Positions 13,142 through 24,262 of a DNA stretch of 64,000 bases are shown one piece after another; the stretch's first letter is position 1; every line of letters begins with the position of its first letter. The notes under the pieces were generated by a model. The model was not told the origin of the DNA, did no database searches, and was given only the letters and a program-made list of their open reading frames with translations. Location: NCBI RefSeq assembly GCF_011290505.1, contig NZ_JAANPV010000006.1:1-64000 (forward strand), given 5' to 3'. This DNA is from Paenalcaligenes suwonensis (GTDB taxonomy: Bacteria; Pseudomonadota; Gammaproteobacteria; Burkholderiales; Burkholderiaceae_B). A program made the position numbers and the translations under genes.

Positions 13142-14234
13142 GTTGTAATTGCTCCAACCAACGGTAATAACTGCGTTCGGTTTGATCGCATAAGGCACTG
13201 AGCGTAAATCGATTCTCGATAATAGCGTACTGGTAGCCGACATCCCCCATTTTCTGCCGCAACACAGGGTCATCCAATAAGCGCGATATCGCTTGCGTTA
13301 ATGCAGGTACATCACCTAAAGGCACTACAAATCCGCTTTTCTCAGGGACCATCATTTCAGATACGCCCCCCACATCGGTACCTACAACAGGAACACGCGC
13401 AGCAGCCGCTTCGGCAAAGGCGGTACCCGATGCTTCTATATGAGTCGCTAAGGCAAACACATCAAAATCACCAATAAGCTCAGGCACATCATTGCGGTTG
13501 CCTAGAAAATGTACCTGTGACGCAACTCCCGCTTGCTGCACCTGTGCTTGCAACTTCTGCATTTCACCACCATCGCCCACAATCACTAGGTGTGCGTGCG
13601 ACTTAGCATGTAACAATGGCACCATCGCCTCAATCAGGGCATCCATCCCCTTAGGGCGACGCAATACGGCAATACTACCCACAACCAAATCGCTGGCTTC
13701 TAAGCCTAGCTCTTGACGCAGCTTTTGCGGCGGCAAAGGATCAGGCAAATTGACCGCAGGCGGTGCAATATCCACGTAATCTTTAGGTATACCTCTGTCG
13801 GTAATTTGTTTGCGTACAAACTCACTTACCGTGATGAGCCTATGCGGAATCCATTTGTAGGTCAGCAAAGAACCTATGGGTCTCGCTAAATGCCGGCTAC
13901 GCACTACCAATGGCACTCCAGCCAAGCGCGCTGGAATACCAACTTGCACGGTATCAATGCGACTTGCTGTATTGACTACATCATAATGATGAACTTTGAA
14001 GAACTTACGCAGTCTGAACAGGTTACGCCAGAAATCCAACCCTTTTTTCATTCTAACCGTGTGCACAACAAAACCGTCTTGCTCTAACAAGGTGCGCAAT
14101 TGAGCCTGCGGCTGGCACAGCATCTCCACCGAATGTCCTTTAGCGCGCAGTTCTAGCATCAGGCGGTGCACATAGCGTTCCTGGCCACCATAACTGGTGG
14201 CTGCTTCAGCAAATAAAATGCTTAATTTACGCAT
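13134..14234 (-). CDS. Glycosyltransferase family 4 protein
   Basis: 366-residue GT-B fold glycosyltransferase. The N-terminal acceptor domain opens with LSILFAEAATSYGGQERYV. The C-terminal donor domain carries the EX7E motif in EASGTAFAEAAA (about residues 265-276) and GTDVGGVSEM. These place it in the WaaG/PimB-like GT4 group that uses nucleotide sugars on the cytoplasmic membrane face. With the deacetylase it probably modifies LPS core or a surface polysaccharide; the sugar cannot be told from sequence. It starts two bases after the dnaE stop, so it may be transcribed with dnaE. Confidence 0.85.
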   Translation of the reverse strand: MRKLSILFAEAATSYGGQERYVHRLMLELRAKGHSVEMLCQPQAQLRTLLEQDGFVVHTVRMKKGLDFWRNLFRLRKFFKVHHYDVVNTASRIDTVQVGIPARLAGVPLVVRSRHLARPIGSLLTYKWIPHRLITVSEFVRKQITDRGIPKDYVDIAPPAVNLPDPLPPQKLRQELGLEASDLVVGSIAVLRRPKGMDALIEAMVPLLHAKSHAHLVIVGDGGEMQKLQAQVQQAGVASQVHFLGNRNDVPELIGDFDVFALATHIEASGTAFAEAAAARVPVVGTDVGGVSEMMVPEKSGFVVPLGDVPALTQAISRLLDDPVLRQKMGDVGYQYAIIENRFTLSALCDQTERSYYRWLEQLQHV

Positions 14235-14236
14235 GC

Positions 14237-17200
14237 TTAATACTCTATTTCCATAGCGTCTTCCCCTAACCAGTCCGCAAGTTGTACGAACATAGAGTCA
14301 GCCAAACGCACCCTCCATTCATCACCCAATCGTACGGTACACGAATAATCCGGGTGATGAATTTGTACATCCACCCATACGCCCGGAATGTTATTTTCAG
14401 GTTCTGCTCTAAACGGGTTCAAGACTTGGCGTAAGCGCTGTACGTCTTGATTGTCTTTCAACACCAAGCTCAAACTGCGTGCTCTGGCTTCGCGAGCACC
14501 CTGCAAGCTAAGAATTTCATCGGCTGTCACGCGTAAGCCACCGGTGTAATCATCGTGGCTGACTTTGCCTTGAATAATCACCAACTGATCTTCGCGCAAA
14601 TGCTGCTTGTTGGCTTCAAAGACCTCGTTAAAGATAGATACCTCTACCTGCGCGGAACCATCATCCAACAAGGCATAGAGCATTTTTCCTCGGCGAGTCA
14701 TGCGTACACGCACAGACGCCAGCACACCAGCAAACCACTGCGGTGAACGAGATGGCTCTAATTTGGCTAAGGGACGTGGAGCAAAACGTCGTACCTCATC
14801 ACGCCATGCATCAAACAAGTGCGCACTGAAATAGAAACCAATGGCGGTTTTCTCTTCGCGTAACTTAGTTTGCAAATCCCACGGACGCACACGCGCCAAT
14901 TCGCTTTCTACAATTTCATCGGTACCGCTGTCATCAAACAAACTCGCTTGATTAGCATTTCTAGCCACTTGTTCGGCGGCTTCTACAGCATGTCCAAGAG
15001 AGGTTAACAACGCGGCACGGTTTTCTTCCACACTATCAAACGCTCCGGCACGTATTAACGCTTCAATGGTACGCTTGTTCACCACTTGGCGGTCTACCCT
15101 ACGGCAGAAGTCGAATAAGCTGACAAAGTTGCCGCCCTCTTTTCTGGCTTGAACAATAGACTCTACAGCTGCTTGGCCTGTGCCTTTAACCGCCCCCAAA
15201 CCATATCGAATGGTGCGAGGTGGCTTACCTTCTTTGGTATAGCGATCTTGTACCGGTTCAAATCTATAGTTAGACGCATTGATATCCGGTGGCAACACAT
15301 CAATACCGTTGGCAATAGCGTCTTGCCAGAAAATTTGCACTTTGTCGGTATCGTCCATATCCGACAACATCGTCGCGGCCAAGAACTCAGCCGGGTGATG
15401 CGCTTTGAGCCACGCCGTATGGTAGGCAATCAATGCATAGGCGGCAGAGTGACTTTTGTTAAAACCATAACCTGCAAATTTTTCCATCAGGTCAAACAGC
15501 TTCACCGCCAAATCGCCGTCATACCCTTTTTCTATCGCGCCTTTTTCGAAGATCTCGCGGTGCTTGGCCATCTCTTCGGGCTTTTTCTTACCCATGGCTC
15601 GACGTAATAAGTCTGCACCGCCCAGCGAGTAGCCACCGATGATCTGTGAAATCAGCATCACCTGTTCCTGATACACAATCACCCCATAGGTGCTGCTCAG
15701 TACAGCTTCTAGATCTGGGTGAAAGTAGTCTACTTCGGCCCTACCGTGCTTACGGTTTACGAAATCCACCACCATCCCAGACTCTAACGGACCGGGACGG
15801 TACAAGGCTAACATCGCGATAATATCTTCAAAGTTACTGGGTCGTAGGCTACGCAGTAACTCTTTCATCCCCCGCGACTCCAGCTGGAATACGGCGGTGG
15901 TATTGCCCTCACACAGAATACGATACGCATCTGGATCATCTAAGGACAAAGACATTAAATTGAAGTCAGCTCTGGACGGGTTAAAAGCACGCACGTACTT
16001 CTCGGCCCAGTCCAAAATGGTCAGGTTACGCAACCCCAAAAAGTCGAACTTCACTAACCCAGCTTGCTCAACGTCGTCTTTATCGTACTGGGATACAGCA
16101 TTGGTATCGATGCCTGGCTGTCGATACAGCGGGCAGAAATCCACCAATTTACCGGGGGCAATTAATACGCCCCCAGCGTGCATGCCTACACTTCGCGTCA
16201 AACCCTCTAGTGGCTTAGCCAAATCGATGAGCGCGCGCACTTCCTCATCGTTCTCGTACCTGTCTTTAAAAGCAGGTTCGTCCGATAACGCTCTAGATAA
16301 GGTCCATGGGTCAGCCGGGCTAAAAGGAATCAGCTTAGATAAGCCATCACACATGCTATAAGGCAGTTCTAATACACGCCCTACGTCACGCACCACGGCC
16401 TTCGCCCCTAAGGTACCGAAGGTGGCAATCTGACTGACGGCCTGAGGACCGTATTTTTGCTTAACGTAATCAATGACCCGCTCGCGGTTATCCTGACAAA
16501 AGTCGATATCGAAGTCAGGCATGGATACACGTTCAGGATTCAGGAATCGCTCGAACAGCAAGTCATAACGTAAAGGATCCAGATCGGTGATCCCCAAACT
16601 GTACGCCACCAACGAACCAGCACCGGACCCACGCCCTGGGCCCACAGGCACGCCATTGTTCTTACCCCAGTTAATAAAGTCGGCCACGATTAAGAAATAA
16701 CCGGGGAACCCCATCGTCACGATGGTGTTGCACTCCCAATCCAAGCGCTTACGGTATTCCGGGTACTGTGAGTTGCGTTCTTCCTCGTTGGGATACAACT
16801 GCTTCATGCGCACATCTAGCCCTGCTATGGCTTCTTGCACCAAGAAGTCATCCAGACTCATGCCATCAGGTGTAGGGAAGTCAGGTAGGCAGGCTTTACC
16901 CAACGTCAGCGTCAAGTTACAGCGTTTGGCGATTTCCAAGGTATTTTCTAACGCAGAAGGAATGTCAGCAAATTTGCTGTACATTGCCTCTGAGTCTAAA
17001 AAGTACTGCTCTGTAGTAAAACGCTTAACCCGGCGTGGATTTGCCAGTTGCTCACCTTCGGCAATACACACCCGTACTTCGTGAGCACGGAAATCCTCAG
17101 GCTCCATAAACTGAATGGGGTGTGTAGCCACTACAGGCAGACTAAGCTCGGCCGCTAAGCCGCACGCTGCCTGCACATAAGCGTCATCACCATCGTGCCC

Positions 17201-17716
17201 GGCACGCTGCAACTCTATAAAGAAACGATTGGGATAATGCTCTGCCCAGAAGCTGGCATACTCACGCGCCAAATCGGCATTACCCGCATCAATAGCCTGA
17301 CCTATATCACCCATGCGTGCGCCAGATAACAGGATCAAGTTTTGTTGGTTTTCTAGCCACTCGCGACGTACTTCGCCGCGGCCTTTGTATTGGTTTTCCA
17401 ACCACGCTTTGGTCAACAAATCACACAGGTCTAAATAACCTTGATGATTCATCACCAACACTAAAAGCCGGAATGGTTTTTCCCGGTCGTGCTCGTTTTC
17501 CACCCACAAATCAGAACCAGCAATCGCCTTGATACCTTTTTTGCGTGCTTCTTTATAGAACTTGATCAACCCAAACAAGTTACACAAATCAGTCAGCGCC
17601 ATGGCGGGCTGCTCTGAAGCGACTGCTCTAGATACCAGGTTTGGTATGCGTGCAATACCATCCACCACCGAAAATTCGGAGTGACTACGTAAGTGCACAA
17701 AAGGAAAACTCGTCAT
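14237..17716 (-). CDS. dnaE: DNA polymerase III alpha subunit
   Basis: Catalytic subunit of the replicative polymerase. The 1159 residues match the E. coli length of 1160. It has an N-terminal PHP domain (HLRSHSEFSVVDG). The C-family palm has active-site aspartates D401 and D403 in PDFDIDF and D558 in KFDFLGL. The HhH and OB-fold regions lie towards the C-terminus (MTRRGKMLYALLDDG). The first two aspartates fall at the E. coli residue numbers. It lies 32 bases downstream of hrpA on the same strand. Confidence 0.97.
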   Translation of the reverse strand: MTSFPFVHLRSHSEFSVVDGIARIPNLVSRAVASEQPAMALTDLCNLFGLIKFYKEARKKGIKAIAGSDLWVENEHDREKPFRLLVLVMNHQGYLDLCDLLTKAWLENQYKGRGEVRREWLENQQNLILLSGARMGDIGQAIDAGNADLAREYASFWAEHYPNRFFIELQRAGHDGDDAYVQAACGLAAELSLPVVATHPIQFMEPEDFRAHEVRVCIAEGEQLANPRRVKRFTTEQYFLDSEAMYSKFADIPSALENTLEIAKRCNLTLTLGKACLPDFPTPDGMSLDDFLVQEAIAGLDVRMKQLYPNEEERNSQYPEYRKRLDWECNTIVTMGFPGYFLIVADFINWGKNNGVPVGPGRGSGAGSLVAYSLGITDLDPLRYDLLFERFLNPERVSMPDFDIDFCQDNRERVIDYVKQKYGPQAVSQIATFGTLGAKAVVRDVGRVLELPYSMCDGLSKLIPFSPADPWTLSRALSDEPAFKDRYENDEEVRALIDLAKPLEGLTRSVGMHAGGVLIAPGKLVDFCPLYRQPGIDTNAVSQYDKDDVEQAGLVKFDFLGLRNLTILDWAEKYVRAFNPSRADFNLMSLSLDDPDAYRILCEGNTTAVFQLESRGMKELLRSLRPSNFEDIIAMLALYRPGPLESGMVVDFVNRKHGRAEVDYFHPDLEAVLSSTYGVIVYQEQVMLISQIIGGYSLGGADLLRRAMGKKKPEEMAKHREIFEKGAIEKGYDGDLAVKLFDLMEKFAGYGFNKSHSAAYALIAYHTAWLKAHHPAEFLAATMLSDMDDTDKVQIFWQDAIANGIDVLPPDINASNYRFEPVQDRYTKEGKPPRTIRYGLGAVKGTGQAAVESIVQARKEGGNFVSLFDFCRRVDRQVVNKRTIEALIRAGAFDSVEENRAALLTSLGHAVEAAEQVARNANQASLFDDSGTDEIVESELARVRPWDLQTKLREEKTAIGFYFSAHLFDAWRDEVRRFAPRPLAKLEPSRSPQWFAGVLASVRVRMTRRGKMLYALLDDGSAQVEVSIFNEVFEANKQHLREDQLVIIQGKVSHDDYTGGLRVTADEILSLQGAREARARSLSLVLKDNQDVQRLRQVLNPFRAEPENNIPGVWVDVQIHHPDYSCTVRLGDEWRVRLADSMFVQLADWLGEDAMEIEY

Positions 17717-17748
17717 CGTTATAGTGCCAACCTGTATTCAATTCGTAT

Positions 17749-20700
17749 TTAGCGCTGCATGGCTGCCCATGCTTTTTCCAAACGTTTGGCGGAAATAGGC
17801 ATAGGAGTGCGTAGCTCCTGAGCAAACAGCGAGACCCGCAACTCTTCTAGCATCCAGCGGAACTCTTCTAACTGCTGGTCTTCAGCCCCTTTAGCCGCCA
17901 CAACCGCTCGCAAAAACTTTGTTTGCAACGGTAGTAATTCTGCCATCCAACGCGCATCTCGCGCTGGATCAGTACGTAACTTATCTATACGCACCTGCGC
18001 AGCTTTCAAGTAGCGAGTAAAGTGCGCAAGTCGCTGAGGGCTATTGTCGCTGATAAAGGCCTTATGCATCAAACGAGATTGGTGCGCTTGCATGTCTTCA
18101 TACGTTTGAGTATGGCTCTTAATACCTACTACCTTGCGCTGCAATGCCGTCCACTCTGTTAGTACTGCCAAGGTTTGTCTGGCGATTTCTCGCACAATCA
18201 AGCCTAGTCGTGGGCGTGCTTGCTCGACGCGTGCAGCAAACTGCTCTGCATTCACGGGCAACGGGTCCATCAAACAGACGCTATCAATCGCGGCATCCAA
18301 GATTTGGTCGCGCAGCACATTCTGTGTACCTAATGGCATAAACAACATGCTCATTTTGGTAAGATCCGGAATATTTTTTTCCTGGAACTTCAAGGGTTCA
18401 CGCAAGGCGATTCTAAATAGCCTACGCAACCCTGCACGGTGCTGACGCAAGGCTTGTTCTGGCTCGTCAAAGACGTCCAACTCGCAATACTCACCTTGAT
18501 CTATCAGTGCCGGATAGCCTACTACGCTGCGCTGATTTCTACGTATTTCCAGCAGTTCAGGCAACTCACCAAATGACCACTCGGTAATTTTTTCGTGGTC
18601 TAACGCTTTGGCCACCTCTGTATCTTCAGCGGCTAAGCGTTGGAAGGACTCTTGTGCTTTTTTCCCATGTTCTGCTTTGAGCTTATCAAGATTGCGACCA
18701 CCGGCCAGCATACGCCCATGCTCGTCCACCACTTTAAAGTTCATGAACAAGTGAGCAGGTAAGGTTTCAGGCTTAAAGTCGGTAGCTTGCAAGCGCTGTC
18801 TACGCTCTTGCCATACATCGTCTATCAAGGCTTGTATCAGCGACAGCTTAGGGTCTTGGGCTTGTTCAAACCACCGCTCATGAAAGCCCTCGGCGTACTC
18901 AGGAATGGGCACGCAATGCCGGCGCATGCGCTGCGGCAATGAACGCAACAACCACTGCACTTTTTCTTTCAGCATCCCCGGCACCAACCATTCACAACGC
19001 TGATTGTTCAGACGGTTTAACTGAAATACCGGTACCGTCATGGTGACACCGTCACGCAAGGAGCCTGGCTCGAAGTGATAATCCAACGCCATGCTGACGC
19101 CTTCCCACGTCACGTTACGCGGAAACACATCGGTGGTAATACCGGCCGCATCATGACGCATCAGCTCATCGCGGTTCAGTAACAATGCTGCCGCTTGCTG
19201 TTTATCCAGCCCCTTGTACCATTTCTCTAGTGTGGCAGTCTGATGTATATGAGCAGGAATATGGCGTTCGTAAAAGGCTTGAATCAGGCTATCGTCCACC
19301 AAAATATCAGGACGTCTAGATTGATGCTCCAGCTTTTCAATCGCTTGCACCTGCTGCTTGTTATGACGCAAAAAAGGCAAGTTGGATTGGATTTCCCCAG
19401 CCACTAGCGCATCGCGGATGAAGATCTCGCGAGACTCCTCGGGATTGATACGACCATAGTGCACACGTCTACCATTGTAGATTTGCAGGCCATACAAGCT
19501 GGCACGCTCATTAGCCACTACGCGGCCACTACGCTTATCCCAACGCGGATCAGACCACAGTTTTTTCAGCAAGTGATCGGCTACTTTTTCAATCCACTGT
19601 GGCTCTATACGTGCTAAGCAACGGGCAAACAAACGCGTGGTTTCTACCAGCTCGCCAGCCAACACCCAACGCCCCGCCTTCTTACCTAAGGTAGAGCCGG
19701 GGTGCAACACAAAACGAATGTCTCGTGTGCCTTGATAGAACGAACCTTCCTCTGCTTTATAGCCTACGTTCGCCACCAAACCTGTTAGCAGCGCACAATG
19801 AATTTGTTCGTACGTGGCTGGTTCGGTATTCACACGCCAGTCTGCCTCACGCACCAAATTCAATAACTGCTTGTGCACTTCGCGCCATTCTCTAAAGCGC
19901 ATGGGCGACAAGAACTGATCTTTCAGCGCTTTACTGAGTTTTCGCTGTGACAAGCGACTTTTCACCTGCTCGCCATACCATTCCCACATTTTCAGAAACG
20001 ACATGAACTCTGACTGTGCATCGACAAAACGTTGATGCGCACGCTCGGCCCCTTCCCTGTCATGCATAGGGCGCTCACGTGGATCTTGTACCGACAACCC
20101 CGAAGCAATAATCAGCATTTCGTGCAAACACTGCTGATCTTGTGCGGCCAAAATCATGCGGGCTACACGAGGGTCTACCGGCAGGTGGGCCAATGAGCGG
20201 CCTACTTTGGTTAAGTGACGCTCGTCATCTAATGCCCCCAATTCGTGCAAGAGTTGATAACCATCGGCAATCGCCCTGCCTGTGGGTTTATCAACAAAGG
20301 GGAAATGCTCTACATCGTCTAGCTTGAGCACTTTCATGCGCAAAATCACCCCTGCCAAGGATGAGCGCAGAATTTCCGGATCACCAAAGGCAGGACGCTG
20401 CGCGTAATCTTGTTCGGCATAAAGCCTAATGCATACACCTGGACCTATACGACCACAACGCCCCGCACGCTGGTTTGCAGATGCTTGGCTGATCGGCTCT
20501 ATACGTAGCTGCTCTACTTTGTTGCGCCACGAATAACGCTTAATGCGTGCCAAGCCGCTATCAATCACATAGCGTATGCCGGGTACGGTTAGCGAAGTTT
20601 CAGCCACGTTAGTCGCTAACACGACTCGTCTAGCATTACCCTGAGGGTGAAAAATACGACTTTGTTCGGCATTACTCAACCGCGCATACAGCGGCAAAAT

Positions 20701-21540
20701 TTCCGTGCCACGTAATTGCGCTTTACGCAGGCTTTCCGCGGCATCACGAATCTCTCGCTCACCAGGCAAGAACACCAAAATATCGCCTTCGCCATAGCGA
20801 CTACATTCGTTCACCGCGTCTACGATGGCGTCATTTAAATCACGCTCATCGTCTTTTTCTTTCTCTTTGCTACTACCCTCTTCGGTTTTCTTATCTTGCA
20901 GTACCGGACGGTAGAGCACCTCGACTGGGTACAATCGCCCTGACACCTCGATAACAGGTGCCGCCACACCGTCTATGGCGAAATGCTCGGCAAATTTTGC
21001 TGCATCAATGGTGGCCGACGTAATGATCAGTTTTAGATCTTTGCGTCGTTGCAACAACTGCTTCAAAAACCCCAGTAAAAAATCGATATTCAAACTGCGC
21101 TCGTGCGCCTCATCGATAATCAGGGTATCGTAGCGGCGCAGCAAAGGATCTCGTTGGCTTTCCGCCAACAAAATACCATCCGTCATCAGCTTAATGGCTG
21201 AGTTGGGGCCACTACGATCGGCAAAACGAATTTGGTAACCTACCCATTCGCCTATCTCGGTATTCAGTTCCTCTGCGATACGCTGGGCCACTGAAGTCGC
21301 CGCCAAACGGCGCGGCTGGGTATGGCCTATCATTTTTTTGTGGCCACGTCCCAGCTCTAGACAAATTTTTGGTAGCTGCGTGGTTTTCCCTGAACCGGTT
21401 TCACCGCTTACAATAACCACTTGATGCTTTTGTATGGCGCGCGCGATTTCCTCGCGGCGGGCGCTAACCGGCAACTCTTCTGGGTACTCAATTACTAGGG
21501 GAAATGTTGGCTTTCCCGCAACGTCTACAGGCTCTTGCAT
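17749..21540 (-). CDS. hrpA: ATP-dependent RNA helicase HrpA
   Basis: DEAH-box helicase of 1263 residues, near the E. coli HrpA length of about 1300. HrpA unwinds RNA and has been linked in E. coli to rescue of stalled or collided ribosomes and fimbrial mRNA processing. Visible motifs are Walker A GETGSGKT (46-53), DEAH (143-146), SAT, and the motif VI region QRAGRCGRIGPG. The HA2 and OB regions and the long C-terminal DUF3418 region follow. A run of charged residues (EEGSSKEKEKDDERD) sits between the helicase domains. It is divergent from argA with 75 bases between starts, where the palindromic ATTATAAT could serve as a -10 for both directions. Confidence 0.95.
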   Translation of the reverse strand: MQEPVDVAGKPTFPLVIEYPEELPVSARREEIARAIQKHQVVIVSGETGSGKTTQLPKICLELGRGHKKMIGHTQPRRLAATSVAQRIAEELNTEIGEWVGYQIRFADRSGPNSAIKLMTDGILLAESQRDPLLRRYDTLIIDEAHERSLNIDFLLGFLKQLLQRRKDLKLIITSATIDAAKFAEHFAIDGVAAPVIEVSGRLYPVEVLYRPVLQDKKTEEGSSKEKEKDDERDLNDAIVDAVNECSRYGEGDILVFLPGEREIRDAAESLRKAQLRGTEILPLYARLSNAEQSRIFHPQGNARRVVLATNVAETSLTVPGIRYVIDSGLARIKRYSWRNKVEQLRIEPISQASANQRAGRCGRIGPGVCIRLYAEQDYAQRPAFGDPEILRSSLAGVILRMKVLKLDDVEHFPFVDKPTGRAIADGYQLLHELGALDDERHLTKVGRSLAHLPVDPRVARMILAAQDQQCLHEMLIIASGLSVQDPRERPMHDREGAERAHQRFVDAQSEFMSFLKMWEWYGEQVKSRLSQRKLSKALKDQFLSPMRFREWREVHKQLLNLVREADWRVNTEPATYEQIHCALLTGLVANVGYKAEEGSFYQGTRDIRFVLHPGSTLGKKAGRWVLAGELVETTRLFARCLARIEPQWIEKVADHLLKKLWSDPRWDKRSGRVVANERASLYGLQIYNGRRVHYGRINPEESREIFIRDALVAGEIQSNLPFLRHNKQQVQAIEKLEHQSRRPDILVDDSLIQAFYERHIPAHIHQTATLEKWYKGLDKQQAAALLLNRDELMRHDAAGITTDVFPRNVTWEGVSMALDYHFEPGSLRDGVTMTVPVFQLNRLNNQRCEWLVPGMLKEKVQWLLRSLPQRMRRHCVPIPEYAEGFHERWFEQAQDPKLSLIQALIDDVWQERRQRLQATDFKPETLPAHLFMNFKVVDEHGRMLAGGRNLDKLKAEHGKKAQESFQRLAAEDTEVAKALDHEKITEWSFGELPELLEIRRNQRSVVGYPALIDQGEYCELDVFDEPEQALRQHRAGLRRLFRIALREPLKFQEKNIPDLTKMSMLFMPLGTQNVLRDQILDAAIDSVCLMDPLPVNAEQFAARVEQARPRLGLIVREIARQTLAVLTEWTALQRKVVGIKSHTQTYEDMQAHQSRLMHKAFISDNSPQRLAHFTRYLKAAQVRIDKLRTDPARDARWMAELLPLQTKFLRAVVAAKGAEDQQLEEFRWMLEELRVSLFAQELRTPMPISAKRLEKAWAAMQR

Positions 21541-21615
21541 GAAACTCGCTTCTCTAAATAGTCCCTCATTATAATTTTGTTTTGGTTTTGATCACTGACC
21601 CATTCAGGCAGGCTT

Positions 21616-22974
21616 ATGAGCAACAATGACAGCGACACCCTTTCCGCCCATGATGCACCAGAATTCGCTCCCGCGCAGTTTGTACGCTGGTTTAGGGAAG
21701 TTGCTCCGTATGTGCACCGATTTCGTGGAAAAACCTTTGTAGTAGGCTTTGGCGGTGAGCTCATTGCTGATGACTTTCTATCCACGCTAATACCCGACTT
21801 ATCCTTGCTTTCTGCGCTAGGTATACGCCTAGTGCTGGTTCACGGTTCTCGCCCCCAAGTCAATGAGCAGCTACTGTTAAAGGGCGAGAAAAACACCTTT
21901 GGACGTGGAACATCGCCCACCAGCCCCGCCGCCTTAGAATGCGCTAAAGAAGCCGCAGGTGAAATACGTTTGGATATTGAAGCGGCTTTTAGCCAAGGTT
22001 TGCCCAATACCCCTATGTCCCATGCGCAAATACGCGTGATTTCCGGTAACTTTGTGACGGCTAGACCTGTGGGCGTCATTGATGGTGTGGACTACCAACA
22101 CGCTGGTGCCGTACGCAAAATGGATACCGAATCCATGCGTAAGATTCTGGACCAAGGCGCTATTGTACTGCTGTCACCGCTGGGCTTCTCGCCTACCGGT
22201 GATGCCTTTGACCTGAGCATGGAAGAATTGGCGTTAAATGCCGCTGTAGCCTTGCGTGCAGAAAAACTGATCTACCTAACCCCAGCCCCTCTCGCTAACC
22301 TAGACGCTGACCAAACCATTGATGGCGAGCTAGCTCGTGCGGATGCGGATCAGCTCTTGAGCGCTAATGCATTAAGCGAGGACTCCAGCGTATTTCTACG
22401 TAGCGCCTCTCAAGCCGTCAAACGCGGTATTGCTCGTGCACACATCGTGCCCTACCCGCTGGATGGCAGTATTTTGTTAGAGATCTTTACCCACGACGGT
22501 GTAGGCACCATGGTGGTAGAAGACACACTGGATGACCTGCGTCCCGCTACGTTGGATGATGTGGCATCCATCTTGCAATTAATTGAGCCCTTAGAGGCTG
22601 ATGGCACCCTAGTACCTCGCGGCCGTGCTGTGGTAGAGCGCGAAGTAGAACGCTTCACCGTACTAGAGCACGACGGCATTATTTACGGTTGCGTGTCGGT
22701 CACTCCGTACCTGGACGAAGGCATGGTAGAAATGGCCTGTTTGATCGTCCACTCAGAATGGCAAGGCAGTGGTGAGGGTGAACTCTTGCTGCGCCACGCA
22801 GAAAGTCGCGCCCGTGCTATGGGTGCAAAACGTTTATTCGTACTCACCACTCGTACATCGCACTGGTTTATTAAGCGCGGTTTTGTGCAAGGTGGCGTAT
22901 CCGATCTTCCCAAAGAAAAACGGGCTTTGTACAACCGCTCGCGCAATAGCCTAGTATTCATCAAAAAACTTTGA
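21616..22974 (+). CDS. argA: Amino-acid N-acetyltransferase (N-acetylglutamate synthase)
   Basis: First enzyme of arginine biosynthesis: acetyl-CoA + glutamate to N-acetylglutamate. The 452 residues have the classic two-part ArgA architecture. An amino-acid-kinase-like domain (about 30-290, with VVGFGGELI) binds the feedback inhibitor arginine. A C-terminal GNAT acetyltransferase domain follows (about 300-452, with [17 protein letters not shown]). The SD region AGGCAGG precedes the ATG. The gene for YggX follows 13 bases later. Confidence 0.95.
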   Translation: MSNNDSDTLSAHDAPEFAPAQFVRWFREVAPYVHRFRGKTFVVGFGGELIADDFLSTLIPDLSLLSALGIRLVLVHGSRPQVNEQLLLKGEKNTFGRGTSPTSPAALECAKEAAGEIRLDIEAAFSQGLPNTPMSHAQIRVISGNFVTARPVGVIDGVDYQHAGAVRKMDTESMRKILDQGAIVLLSPLGFSPTGDAFDLSMEELALNAAVALRAEKLIYLTPAPLANLDADQTIDGELARADADQLLSANALSEDSSVFLRSASQAVKRGIARAHIVPYPLDGSILLEIFTHDGVGTMVVEDTLDDLRPATLDDVASILQLIEPLEADGTLVPRGRAVVEREVERFTVLEHDGIIYGCVSVTPYLDEGMVEMACLIVHSEWQGSGEGELLLRHAESRARAMGAKRLFVLTTRTSHWFIKRGFVQGGVSDLPKEKRALYNRSRNSLVFIKKL

Positions 22975-22987
22975 CGAGGAATTCTTC

Positions 22988-23260
22988 ATGACCCGTATGG
23001 TTGACTGTATCAAACTCAAACGCCAAGCCGAAGGGCTTGATTTCCCACCTTACCCCGGTGAGGTAGGCGTCAAAATCTGGCGTTCCATTTCCAAAGAAGC
23101 TTGGAATAACTGGATGGGTATTCAAACCCGTTTAGTGAATGAAAACCGCCTGAATTTGGCTGATGCTCGTGCTCGCCAATATTTGGCTGAACAAATGCAA
23201 AACTACTTGTTCGACGATAAAGACGTTGAAGCTCAAGGCTTCGTACCGCACAACGACTAA
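22988..23260 (+). CDS. yggX: Probable Fe(2+)-trafficking protein YggX
   Basis: 90-residue cytoplasmic protein of the YggX family, which protects iron-sulfur clusters from oxidative damage. The family signature is intact: the N-terminal [18 protein letters not shown] with the conserved cysteine C7, and [16 protein letters not shown]. The ribosome site GACGAGGA lies just before the ATG. It is probably co-transcribed with argA. Its stop overlaps the stop of the convergent lysR gene by four bases (CTAA). Confidence 0.95.
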   Translation: MTRMVDCIKLKRQAEGLDFPPYPGEVGVKIWRSISKEAWNNWMGIQTRLVNENRLNLADARARQYLAEQMQNYLFDDKDVEAQGFVPHND

Positions 23261-24156
23261 CGTGTAGAGTCGCTCATCAGTGGCTCCAGCAAACGCGTTA
23301 AGCTGGGCGAAAAACACTTACTACGATGAGCAATGCGATACAACATGCGTTCTAGGGGCGGTAACGCTGTAGTCAATACAGTCAACCGCCCCAGTGCTAA
23401 CAAATCTTGCACTGAACAGCTAGACAAACACGCAATCCCTAACCCCGCCCCCACCGCCTGCTTAATGGCTTCCGTACTGCCCAGTTGCATACTGCTGGAA
23501 AAGCCACCCAAATGCGGCAGCAACACATTATCTACTGACTCTCTAGTACCTGAACCTGCTTCTCGTACCAGCCAGCGCTGCGCGCGCAATGCCTCTATAG
23601 AGCAACGCTGGGAGTCCCTGGCCAGTTTGTGCTCAGGCGATGCCACCACCACCAGCTCATCAATACCCCAAGGTTGCACATCCAAATCATCTGCATGACA
23701 GGGGCCTTCAATGACTCCCGCGTCTACATCTAGTCGCTGCACAGCACTGATAATTTCTTGTGTGTTGCCTATACGCATCTGTACTTGCGTAAGCGGCTCG
23801 GTACGTAGCAGCTTAGCAATACGCTCAGGCATCACGTAATTACCCAACGTAGTACTAGCCCCCAAGCGTATCCACGCTGGCAAACTACGCCCTTCACCCA
23901 TACCAAAATTGCGCTCTATTTCTTGCACATTATTGATAGTCCCCCGCGCCGCCTCCAGCAAACTACGACCTGTCTCGTTTAGCGATAAACGTTTACCTAT
24001 GCGGTCAAAGAGGCTAGTACCCAACAATAGCTCTAGCTCTGCCAAGGCCGCACTGGTTGCCGATTGAGACAAGGGGATTTGCTCGGCCGCAGCCGTGGTA
24101 CTGCCATGCTCGGCAATAGCGACAAAGATCTGCAACTGACGCAAGGTAATTTTCAT
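23257..24156 (-). CDS. LysR-family transcriptional regulator, YeiE-like
   Basis: 299-residue regulator. The N-terminal winged helix-turn-helix spans about residues 1-60 ([22 protein letters not shown]). The effector-binding domain covers about 90-295. It sits divergently from the YeiH-family gene, as in the E. coli yeiE-yeiH pair, where YeiE is reported to respond to sulfite. By that analogy I infer it controls the exporter. LysR genes next to other targets (cysB, cbbR) share this fold, so the effector is unproven. Confidence 0.85.
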   Translation of the reverse strand: MKITLRQLQIFVAIAEHGSTTAAAEQIPLSQSATSAALAELELLLGTSLFDRIGKRLSLNETGRSLLEAARGTINNVQEIERNFGMGEGRSLPAWIRLGASTTLGNYVMPERIAKLLRTEPLTQVQMRIGNTQEIISAVQRLDVDAGVIEGPCHADDLDVQPWGIDELVVVASPEHKLARDSQRCSIEALRAQRWLVREAGSGTRESVDNVLLPHLGGFSSSMQLGSTEAIKQAVGAGLGIACLSSCSVQDLLALGRLTVLTTALPPLERMLYRIAHRSKCFSPSLTRLLEPLMSDSTR

Positions 24157-24159
24157 GAC

Positions 24160-24200
24160 GCTCTATATCTATAGATTAGATCAACTATAACTATATAACC
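24160..24200. promoter_or_regulatory. Probable LysR operator in the divergent intergenic region
   Basis: The palindrome ATCTATAGAT at 24167-24176, followed by CTATAACTATATA at 24185-24197, lies just upstream of the lysR start codon and about 90 bases before the exporter gene. Dyads of this kind in a lysR-target gap are typical regulator sites. Related TATA-type palindromes also occur upstream of RNase G, so specificity is uncertain. Confidence 0.4.
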
Positions 24201-24262
24201 AATTTAACAAATAAGACAAAGACGGTCATGATGTCTATCACTGTTGTATTGCGAGTACTATC